DNA of 64,000 nucleotides from Prosthecobacter fusiformis (GTDB lineage: Bacteria; Verrucomicrobiota; Verrucomicrobiia; Verrucomicrobiales; Verrucomicrobiaceae). Of this stretch, positions 48,093-56,100 are shown one piece after another (position 1 is the first letter of the stretch; each line of letters opens with the position of its first letter). Made by a program: the position numbers and the translations under genes. The DNA is taken from positions 186,001 through 250,000 of the forward strand of contig NZ_SOCA01000001.1 of assembly GCF_004364345.1 (NCBI RefSeq), written 5' to 3'. The notes beneath the pieces are model-generated. The model made no database searches. It was not told where the DNA came from and saw nothing but the letters and a program-made list of their open reading frames with translations.

Positions 48093-49301
48093 ATGCCTAT
48101 ACCTCTCCGCATCGCCATCGTCGGCTCCGGCACCGCAGGTCCGGCCGCCGCCCTTTTCCTGGCGCGTGCAGGCCATGAAGTCACCCTCTTTGAGCGCGCT
48201 GCCCAGACCCTGCCCGTGGGCGCTGGCTTTCTATTGCAGCCCACCGGTCTCACTGTCCTGCACCACCTCGGCCTCACTTCCGAGCTCCTGCCCCACACCG
48301 CCCCCATCACAAAGCTGTACTGCCGCACCCGCGATGGCCGGGTGCTGCTCAATTTATCCTATCAGGAGTTAGGCCAGGGCCTCCATGGCGCAGGCACCCA
48401 TCGCGCCACCCTACTGGAGGTGCTTTTGAAAGCCCTGCCTCAGGCCGGAGTCCGGGTCCAGTGGGATACCGCCATGCAGAGGCTCAGCCGGGACAGCTCA
48501 GGCCGCCCCAGTTTGCATGATTCCCATGGCCACACCCACGGCCCCTATGACCTGCTGCTCATTTGCGATGGAGCCAATTCCACCCTCCGTGCCCAGAGCG
48601 GCGTCCCCGCCCGCGTGAGCCGTTATCCCTGGGGTGCCCTCTGGTTCATCGGCCAGCGCACCCCCGAATTTCAACCCGACGTACTCTGGCAATGCGTCCA
48701 CACCACCCGCCAGCTCAACGGCTACCTGCCCACCGGAACCCGTGATGATCTCCTCAGCCTCTTTTGGAGCATTCGCCTGGATCAGATTCCCCACTGGAAA
48801 GACCAGCCCCTCGCCCTCTGGAAAAAGCAGATTCTCACTCTCGCTCCCCAGGCCGAATCCTTCCTCGCCCAAATCCACACCCACGACCAGATCGCCACCG
48901 CCGCCTATCATGACGTCAAAATGCGTCACTGGCATGGCGACCGCGTCGTGCTCCTGGGCGATGCCGCCCACGCCCTCAGTCCCCAGCTCGGCCAGGGCGT
49001 CAACCTCGCCCTCATGGACGCCGCCACCCTCGCAGATTCGCTCGCCAAATACCCCCTCGACCAGGCCCTCCCCCACTACTCCGCCACCCGCCGCCGCCAC
49101 CTTCTTTTTTACCAGTTCGCCACCCGCTGGACCACCCCCTTCTTCCAGTCCGGCCTCCTCCCCCTCGGCTGGCTTCGCGACCTCGCCTTCCCCCTCCTGC
49201 ATACCCTCCCCATCATGCGCCGCCAGATGACCGCCACCATGGCCGGCGGTAAAACTGGCCCCTTCAGCGCCATGAAGTTCGCTCCCCCCTGGGCACCTTA
49301 G
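48093..49301 (+). CDS. FAD-dependent monooxygenase/oxidoreductase
   Basis: A 402-residue flavoprotein of the aromatic-hydroxylase (UbiH/PHBH) type. The dinucleotide fold starts at once with IAIVGSGTAGPAAALFLARAG. The DG motif LLICDGANSTLR and the GD motif VVLLGDAAHALSPQLGQGV are both intact. It should hydroxylate or oxidise a small substrate with NAD(P)H. The substrate cannot be told; it stands 62 bp after the hybrid kinase and before a small ORF. There is no membrane anchor, although the hydrophobic C-terminal part may touch the membrane. Confidence 0.9.
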   Translation: MPIPLRIAIVGSGTAGPAAALFLARAGHEVTLFERAAQTLPVGAGFLLQPTGLTVLHHLGLTSELLPHTAPITKLYCRTRDGRVLLNLSYQELGQGLHGAGTHRATLLEVLLKALPQAGVRVQWDTAMQRLSRDSSGRPSLHDSHGHTHGPYDLLLICDGANSTLRAQSGVPARVSRYPWGALWFIGQRTPEFQPDVLWQCVHTTRQLNGYLPTGTRDDLLSLFWSIRLDQIPHWKDQPLALWKKQILTLAPQAESFLAQIHTHDQIATAAYHDVKMRHWHGDRVVLLGDAAHALSPQLGQGVNLALMDAATLADSLAKYPLDQALPHYSATRRRHLLFYQFATRWTTPFFQSGLLPLGWLRDLAFPLLHTLPIMRRQMTATMAGGKTGPFSAMKFAPPWAP

Positions 49302-49351
49302 CCGGACCACAATAAAACATCCGCCACCCCCACCCGCCGCGATCTCCTAAC

Positions 49352-49567
49352 ATGAGAGCCGCCCCAACCCACCACTCAGGCGAACCCGTCTTCAAGGTCC
49401 CCGCCCAGCCCTTCCAGATCCGGTCCTTCATGGAATCCCTCGAAGCCGAATTCCCAGACACCCGCAGCTCCCGCATCATGGAAGCCTACCAGGAAGCCCA
49501 AATGGAAATCCACTCCGACAATCAAGACTCCCTCAAAGCCAAAGTCCGGGAAATTTTATACCGGTAA
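49352..49567 (+). CDS. Small hypothetical protein
   Basis: A 71-residue ORF with protein-like composition and a helical, acidic second half (SRIMEAYQEAQMEIH). No family recognised. Its stop codon TAA (49565-49567) lies at the very edge of the oldest tRNA 3'-half copy, so its last residues may be affected by that element. Coding potential is moderate. Confidence 0.5.
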   Translation: MRAAPTHHSGEPVFKVPAQPFQIRSFMESLEAEFPDTRSSRIMEAYQEAQMEIHSDNQDSLKAKVREILYR

Positions 49568-49616
49568 CAGAGACAGGATTGAACCTGTGATCCCGCTCGC
49601 GGGATAATGAGCCGGA
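49563..49616 (-). repeat. tRNA-fMet 3'-half copy a (degenerate)
   Basis: Read on the minus strand, this holds the CTCATTAT part, the ATCCCGC-GA-GCGGGAT hairpin, and the T-arm with one deleted base (ACAGGTTCAATCCTGT). The acceptor end is decayed (CTCTGTTACC instead of CCCCGCTACC). It is the most diverged of the copies that still align well. Confidence 0.75.
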
Positions 49617-49645
49617 GGTCCGCACGATGCCGAACACTCACCTCG
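49617..49645 (-). pseudogene. Internally deleted GIY-YIG unit remnant
   Basis: Minus-strand sequence right after a terminator T-run begins ACGAGGTGAGTGTTCGGC, and about 30 bases later joins CTCCGGCTCATTA of a tRNA 3' half. The full unit next door begins ACGAGATG at the same place and ends TCCGGCTCATAA. This fits a copy of the nuclease gene that kept only its two ends; it is inference from alignment by eye. Confidence 0.5.
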
Positions 49646-49683
49646 TAAAAACGGTGAAGGCCGTGCATTGCTGCACGGCCTTC
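49646..49683 (-). terminator. Duplicated tRNA-fMet terminator copy
   Basis: GAAGGCCGTGCA and TGCACGGCCTTC form a perfect 12-bp stem with a GCAA loop, followed on the minus strand by ACCG and TTTTT. It is identical to the terminator behind tRNA-fMet and lies behind tRNA-half copy b, so it probably ends the GIY-YIG transcript. Confidence 0.85.
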
Positions 49684-49686
49684 ATT

Positions 49687-49742
49687 TGGTAGCGGGGACA
49701 GGATTTGAACCTGTGATCCCGCCTGCGGGATTATGAGCCGGA
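49687..49742 (-). repeat. tRNA-fMet 3'-half copy b, containing the nuclease stop codon
   Basis: The T-arm and acceptor strand through CCA are identical to tRNA-fMet at 50328. The anticodon-side part reads GGCTCATAATCCCGC, and a hairpin ATCCCGC-AG-GCGGGAT replaces the true variable region. The TAA stop of the GIY-YIG gene (49731-49733) lies inside this copy. Confidence 0.9.
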
Positions 49743-49997
49743 TTGCCCTTGAGGACGAATAAGTCCCGTCATCCGATAAAATCCTGAGCCGCCCTTTTGC
49801 GCCTTCAGCAGATTTTCCAGCTTACGCGCCTCAGTGAGCGTCATGGAATCACCCGACCACACAAGCTGCCAAGGCCCCCGAGCTTTTGTCCATTTAGAGA
49901 CCCCCTCATTGTGGTCCACGAGTCTTTTGGAAACATCCTCCGACAGACCAATATAGAAACGGCCCTCCGCGTTTTGGATCACGTAAACCTGATACAT
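49731..49997 (-). CDS. GIY-YIG nuclease, tRNA-associated
   Basis: An 88-residue single-domain GIY-YIG protein. It has YQVYVIQN and GRFYIGLSED (the GIY and YIG elements), the conserved Arg in SKRLVDHN and the catalytic Glu in ARKLENLLKA. Related to UvrC N-terminal and homing-endonuclease domains. Its ATG (49995-49997) lies directly behind a decayed copy of the tRNA terminator (ACGAGATG). Its last residues (QSGS) and stop codon are encoded by a tRNA-fMet 3' half. A perfect terminator copy follows. The gene therefore looks like the cargo of a small tRNA-anchored element. The target site is inferred to be tRNA-fMet; not shown. Confidence 0.88.
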   Translation of the reverse strand: MYQVYVIQNAEGRFYIGLSEDVSKRLVDHNEGVSKWTKARGPWQLVWSGDSMTLTEARKLENLLKAQKGGSGFYRMTGLIRPQGQSGS

Positions 49998-50085
49998 CTC
50001 GTAAAATGGTGAAGCCGCCTATTTCTGCACGCTATTTCATTGAGTAACCGAGCCAAAATGAACTCGTGCCCCCTCACAGGATATG
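49998..50085 (-). repeat. Highly decayed tRNA-half and terminator copy
   Basis: Upstream of the nuclease start codon. Plus-strand words CTCGTAAAATGGTGAAGCC, CTGCACG, TTCATTGAGTAACCGAG and CGTGCCCCCTC align in order with the intact terminator plus tRNA 3' half, with many changes. It gives the nuclease unit a copy on both sides. Confidence 0.5.
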
Positions 50086-50187
50086 CACCTGAGCGCCCGT
50101 GCACATCTACCGATAACCAAGTCCATACTCCCCCTCATTAAAGCCCGTCAAAACGGTAAACCCCATCCATTCCTGCACGGCCTTCAT
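50086..50187. other. Spacer with degenerate terminator copy
   Basis: No gene. The right part (from about 50146) keeps AACGGTAAACCCC and CTGCACGGCCTTCATTGGG, a terminator copy in which the left arm has been lost. The left part shows no recognisable feature. Confidence 0.4.
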
Positions 50188-50243
50188 TGGGTAGCGGGGA
50201 CAGGATTTGAACCTGTGATCCCGCTCGCGGGATAATGAGCCGG
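50188..50243 (-). repeat. tRNA-fMet 3'-half copy c
   Basis: T-arm and acceptor strand match tRNA-fMet, apart from one extra base before CCA. The anticodon-side part reads GGCTCATTATCCCGC, with the hairpin ATCCCGC-GA-GCGGGAT in place of the variable region. The TTA here, where copy b has TAA, means this copy would not stop a nuclease frame. Confidence 0.88.
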
Positions 50244-50287
50244 AGGAGCCGAAACGATGCCGAACACTCACCTCAGACCCACCTCGT
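50244..50287 (-). pseudogene. Second internally deleted GIY-YIG unit remnant
   Basis: Directly behind the tRNA-fMet terminator the minus strand reads ACGAGGTGGGTCTGAGG, then GTGAGTGTTCGGCATCGT, and joins CTCCTCCGGCTCATTA of tRNA-half copy c. The GTGAGTGTTCGGCATCGT block is shared with the remnant at 49617. The nuclease body is absent. Confidence 0.5.
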
Positions 50288-50324
50288 AAAAACGGTGAAG
50301 GCCGTGCATTGCTGCACGGCCTTC
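50288..50324 (-). terminator. Terminator of tRNA-fMet
   Basis: Minus-strand stem GAAGGCCGTGCA / TGCACGGCCTTC with GCAA loop, then ACCG and TTTTT, starting 3 bp after the tRNA CCA. Confidence 0.9.
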
Positions 50325-50327
50325 ATT

Positions 50328-50404
<77 letters not shown>

Positions 50405-50524
50405 GTTTGTTGGGAGATCAACATGCCCTCTCCCAGACAATCCGCAAGCCCTTTTTTGCTTCTTTCTCACGCCGCCCTTGCAACATGCTCCGCCAGTGCT
50501 CGTTTCGTCTTCCCACATTTCACC

Positions 50525-51361
<837 letters not shown>

Positions 51362-51478
51362 TTCCTGGTCCGAGGGACATACCCTCCAATAGCCCGGATC
51401 TCTCCACGCTCTGCCCGCAAGGTCAGGGCGTTTTGCTGCCGCCCCCTCACCCCATCTGCAAAACACCACAAAATCAAC

Positions 51479-51508
51479 TTGCAGCCCACCCCAGACCGCC
51501 ACATGATA
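51479..51508 (+). promoter_or_regulatory. Possible promoter of tRNA-Ser
   Basis: TTGCAG (51479-51484) and TGATAA (51503-51508) are 18 bp apart, and the tRNA begins 33 bp further on. Both boxes deviate from consensus, so this is tentative. Confidence 0.35.
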
Positions 51509-51541
51509 ACGGCCTGCTGCCCACCAGGGCAAAAGGAAAAT

Positions 51542-51631
51542 GGACAGATGCCAGAGTGGTCGATCGGGCTCGCCTGGAAAGCGTGTGAACAGTTAAATGT
51601 TCCGAGGGTTCGAATCCCTCTCTGTCCGCCA
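51542..51631 (+). tRNA. tRNA-Ser (GGA)
   Basis: A 90-nt class II tRNA with encoded CCA. Acceptor GGACAGA / TCTGTCC, anticodon loop CTGGAAA (GGA, reads UCC/UCU), a long variable arm (GTGTGAACAGTTAAATGTTCC), and T-arm GAGGG-TTCGAAT-CCCTC. All stems pair. Confidence 0.95.
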
Positions 51632-51807
51632 TTCTTCGCCGACTTCAGGAGGTGAAGAATGACCTCCGAAGCTCGCAGAGCGAAGGACGGGCCAGCTTCG
51701 AATGGCACGCCACAGGAGCAGTCAAGTTAAGCCGAGGCTTCCCCATGGTAAGATGATCGTTCAGCATTCATCGCTGACCTTCGAGCGTATATACTCAGTC
51801 TCGTTGG
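51632..51807. other. Spacer with short inverted repeats behind tRNA-Ser
   Basis: Contains GGAGGT-gaagaatg-ACCTCC (51647-51666 region) and CCGAAGCTC...GAGCGAAGG words. No T-run terminator and no copy of the tRNA-Ser 3' end are seen. Confidence 0.35.
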
Positions 51808-52356
51808 CTACCTTCTCGGCTCATACCGCATCGCGACCGCCCCTGAGCTTAACTCCAGCCGACTCACGAGCCTCAAGTCGATAGGCTTGGAAAGCCCCGC
51901 GAACAATATCGGTCCATGGCCCACGAGCTTAGGATGCACCACAAACTCATACTCATCGATCAATCCCAGTTCCGCCAACGCCATGGGCAGCTTCACCCCT
52001 CCTACGAACAGCCCCTTGCCAGGCTCCTGCTTGAGCCGCCGGACAGCATCCTCCAAATCTCCCCGCACCAGCTCCGCATTCCAGTCAACATGGTCCAGGG
52101 TAGTCGAGACGACATATTTCTTCGCCGCGTTGATCTTCCGGGCGAAGGGTTCCATCCATTCAGGCCTCTCTTCCGTTCCTGCCGTTGGTCGAAACGCGGC
52201 CTCCATCATTTCGTAAATCACCCGGCCAAAAAGGAGAGCATCAGCCCGATCAAGATTTTCAATCGCATGACGATGCAATTCTTCGTCACCATCCATTGCA
52301 AGGTGATCACAGCAGCCGTCCAAAGTGACGTTAATGGAATATCGAAGGGGTCTCAT
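51808..52356 (-). CDS. Dihydrofolate-reductase/RibD-like protein
   Basis: A 182-residue protein of the RibD C-terminal/DHFR-like fold. It begins PLRYSINVTLDGCCDH; then ADALLFGRVIYEMM, KYVVSTTLDHVDWN, GKGLFVGGVKLPMALAELGLIDEYEF and HPKLVGHGPILF are the usual family segments including the NADPH-binding GG. Such proteins are predicted NADPH reductases; substrate unknown. Start ATG at 52354-52356. No partner genes are adjacent. Confidence 0.88.
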   Translation of the reverse strand: MRPLRYSINVTLDGCCDHLAMDGDEELHRHAIENLDRADALLFGRVIYEMMEAAFRPTAGTEERPEWMEPFARKINAAKKYVVSTTLDHVDWNAELVRGDLEDAVRRLKQEPGKGLFVGGVKLPMALAELGLIDEYEFVVHPKLVGHGPILFAGLSKPIDLRLVSRLELSSGAVAMRYEPRR

Positions 52357-52916
52357 ACAAAATGGGTTCAGCTAAAACGGGAAAACAGCGTCAGGGTCCA
52401 ATGAATGAACAAGCAGACATCCGTCCGCCAGTCATTTCTCACGCCTCACTGAACGCCTGGAGAAAGAAGTGCCATTCATCCTCATCATGAAAAAGGACTT
52501 CGCTCCGGGCCCTTACCATCCACTGACATAAGCTCCCGGATATTGAATGCGTAAGCTCCGCGCCATAGTACATCTAGCCCCCTCCACTCTGTCTTATTTG
52601 TGCTCTGACATCAGTTCCCCCAGCTCATGATCGCTCAAGCCGCCTGGAAGTTTGCCGCTTCCAGGAGGGCGGCCCAGCTAATGCGATAAGGGCTTAACAT
52701 CCGGCACAGACGGCCTGCTCGGGCCGCATGTGACCTTCCACAGCCTAGCTCCACCGCCCGGCAGAGGGGATGCGCGCGAAGCGCGCGCCCCTCGCTGGGC
52801 GGTGGATGGCTTGAAGACCCACTATGGCCATATTCCCAAGGCCACTTCGCCGGATCAGATGCCCTGGAGAGTGGCAGGGGTGACTTGCCTGCTATAGATT
52901 GTCACTGTTTTCCCTT
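52357..52916. other. Non-coding spacer with possible gene remnant
   Basis: No intact gene. On the minus strand around 52600-52680 a short frame ends in PGGLSDHELGELMSEHK and TAA, preceded by a stop codon, which looks like the tail of a lost gene; this could be chance. The main feature is the large palindrome at 52750-52806. The rest shows nothing I recognise. Confidence 0.4.
52750..52806. repeat. 57-bp near-perfect palindrome
   Basis: TCCACCGCCC at the left end pairs with GGGCGGTGGA at the right. Inside, GAGGGG pairs with CCCCTC and GCGCGC with GCGCGC around a GAA loop, with a few mismatches. The stem is about 26 bp. No T-run follows on either strand. Confidence 0.8.
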
Positions 52917-53108
52917 TCATCGAGGTTTTTCCGCATCTGATGCGTTGTGTAAATCGAATACACATCCCTTGCCATATTTCTCTTCTAAAAGCCTCTTTGC
53001 CGCCATCACGTCTTCGGCGTATGTCGTAACTCGTTCGCCCACTTGGTCCGGTTCATGACGCCAGACTATTGCATGAAAAAGACGTTTGTGTGTGTCCGGG
53101 GTAGCCAT
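52917..53108 (-). CDS. Small protein, candidate immunity partner of the RHS protein
   Basis: A 63-residue protein starting 9 bp after the RHS stop codon on the same strand (ATG 53106-53108). It is hydrophilic, with a likely beta-alpha-beta layout (LFHAIVWRH, YAEDVMAAKRLLEEKYG, GCVFDLHNASDAEKPR) and no signal peptide. In RHS/polymorphic toxin loci the gene directly downstream of the toxin tail usually encodes its immunity protein, and the position fits. The EKYGKGxVFDLHN ending also resembles a stand-alone small-protein family, so it may be unrelated to toxicity. Confidence 0.6.
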   Translation of the reverse strand: MATPDTHKRLFHAIVWRHEPDQVGERVTTYAEDVMAAKRLLEEKYGKGCVFDLHNASDAEKPR

Positions 53109-53117
53109 AAGCGAGTT

Positions 53118-56100
53118 TTATTTTAGAAACGGAGAGAGAACAGCTTCACTGTCACAAAACCCCCCTATCGTGGTATTGGGAGATTTAAGCAGATTATTAA
53201 TCTGCTGTGGTGCGAGTTGCGGGAAGTTATGCACAGAGACACCCGGAATGTTGCCGAATCGTGCAATATCATCCATGAACATACTTCCATCAACTGTGAA
53301 ACCACCACTGGGTAGTCCATGAGCGCCGGAGAGGATATCCACTTGACCACCTCCTTTGTAAAGCCCACCATTAACAAGCGGGGCCACATCATTTTGAGAG
53401 ATTCGGCCTACAGATGTCCAAATTTCACCCCCAGCTTCATTCGTTGTTGATGAAAAAATCCCACCGTGCTTGCTAATTCCTCTTCCGCTCGTCGCAGGAA
53501 TTCCTGCCCGAGACATAAGCACTCCGGGAGTTTTTGCCGCCGCCATCAAAGCACTTGGTCCGAGTGTTAGTGCGCCATTTATTTTAAACCCAGACCAGGC
53601 ATTACTGGTGTCAAAAAACACTTTGTGAGCTGCATCCGTATCATCAAGTGCAGCGGCATTTATGCGAAACGGTATTCTTCCCTCATCCCCTCGTATATCC
53701 CTGACCGCATCAATAGCATCAAAATACTGGTTAACATTTTTCGCAGTTGCTTCAATTTTGGCAATTCGTGCTTCAAGCTTGCGAATTTGTTGTTCGTATC
53801 CTCCGCCAAGTTTTTTCCCTTCGACTTTAGATGGGCGGGCATTTGCTTGTGCCTTTCGAACATCAGCAATCTTGTCCTGTAGCTCGCTGACTGTTGCTAG
53901 TCCATCTGGATCCCAGCCCGTCCAAGGGTTCTGCTTCACGTAGGCATAGAGGTTGGGGCCGTCCACGAACCCTGCTGGGTCGCGACTTAGCCATACCCCT
54001 GTTTCAATGTCACGATACCGGAAGCCCTCATTCAGCAGGCCGGTAGGATCTTCATCTTTACTATTGGCGCGCTGCTTGTCGGCATTTGTACCTGCTTCAG
54101 CGGGGCGTTTGCCATAGGCTTCATAGCTGGCTGACCAGGTCAGAATGCCTCCACCATCACTCTGCGCCACGATGTCTCCACGGCCGTTGCTCAGGTTATA
54201 GCGCACTTTCTTGGGCTCATTCACCGTGGGCAGTTTATAGAGGTTGCCGTTGGGAGGATTTCTCGAAGTGCCGAGCAGGCCACCCACCCCGCCGCCCATA
54301 TCCGGGCCACGCATGTACTCCACGGCCGGAATTGAGGTATTGGTCAGGTCCGAATTGGCAGCGCGCACAAATTCAGCCACGCTGAGGCCACCACTGAAAA
54401 CGATGGCAGTGCGCAGGGTGGGCAATCCGCCACCGCTTTGCAGGACGCTCCTTCTGCGCATGCGGTAATCGTATTCATACTGGTACACCTTTCGCCCAGT
54501 CAGGTTCAGCCCCTGGGGAATATCAACGTTATCCAGGCGGTTCCAGCTATCCCAAATATATTTCGTGGTACGGCTGAGAAGCGTGGCAGTGCCATCCATC
54601 ACACGACTCGTGCGATTGCCATCGGCATCATACGTATAGGTGCTACCTTCCTGAGGTGTGCCGGATGTGCTGTTGATGTCGGCCCACTTGCGGGTCTGCG
54701 TAAGTTGATTGGAGGCATTATAGGTATAGGCCCAGTAACCAGACTCCACACCGGGAGGAATTGCCCCAGCCGAGCCCACCACAACTTCTTTGCTAATGCG
54801 GTTGCTAGCACCATCGTATTGATAGTGAGTGGTGGCTGTGGCGTACCTGCTATCGGTGGCCGTTTCCGTTTTGAGCCGCGAAACATTATCATAAGTCATG
54901 ACAGTGGTGCGTGTGTAGGCCGGAGTGGTCCCAGACGCGTTCCACGTTTCTGCCTGACTGACTACGTTCCCGACCTCATCATAGCTCCAGTTGAATTCGG
55001 CCAACTGACCGCTGGAGGTAAGATTGGTAACGTGTTGGTATAACCAGCGATGGATCAATCGGCCATTCTCGTCATACTCATTAAGGGTGACCTGGTTGTT
55101 GGCAGATACCATCTTCACGGCCCGACCCGCGCGGTCATATTCATAGGTGGTGTGTCGGTCATCTGCATTGGAGGAAGTCTGAACATCATCGATAATGGTT
55201 TTGGGTCTATTTAATGCGTCATAAGTTGTGGTAACGATACGTGGAGTGGCACCATACGAGGCCAACAGGCTGCGTAAGCGGTTACCCACCAGGTCGTATT
55301 CATAGGTATGTTGCCGTCCATAGCTTTCTTCACCAATTATTCTGCCAATGGCGTCGTATTGGTACTCCACGGTCTCCGCTTGATAAGAAGAAGATGCTGG
55401 GGGAGTAAGATCTACAACTTTAGTCAGATAGCCTTTGTTTAGATTATAAGTCAGGGTCGAGGTGATGGTGCTCGTGCCAGTGGCCAAATGGGGTGCGGAT
55501 TTTTTGGTAATCCGCCCCGCCATGTCGTAGGTGTAAGTGGTAGCCTTTCCACGCGCATTGGTATCTTTGGTTTTGCGATCCAGGACATAGGTGCTTGAAA
55601 CAATGTCCGTATTGGCAAAGTTTTGAGCCACAGAACGTCCCAGCGAATCATAAAAGAACGCTGCACTATAAGGAGAAGTCGCTGGCATGTTATACACCCC
55701 AGGAGATAAAGCTGTATAATTATTCACCCATGCGTAAGCCATGTCCGCATTCCACCCCACAGGGGCTCTTCCGTCGATCTGTAGAATTTTTCTACCGCTC
55801 CAGTCGTAGGCAAATTTGGTCTGCTGATTTTCAGCGTCCGTGGTCAGGATCAATTGGTTGAAATGATCGTAACTATTGGTGGTGATATTTCCCCGCGCAT
55901 CTCGCACAGTGAGTACATTTCCGCCAGCATCATAACTGAATCGAGTTAGGTTTCCTTTTGCGTCTTCTTTGTAAATAACCCTGCCGGCAGCGTCATATAA
56001 ATTGCGCGAACTGTAGCCCAGGGGATTGGTGACCACAGCAACACGCCCCATGGCGTCATAAGTTGTCTCACTAACTTCCGACTCTGCAGTTCCACTTCCA

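Noticed and set aside
49563-50243. Additional complete tRNA genes at copies a, b and c
   Set aside because: The copies lack the acceptor 5' strand, D-arm and anticodon 5' stem, and carry a foreign hairpin in place of the variable region.
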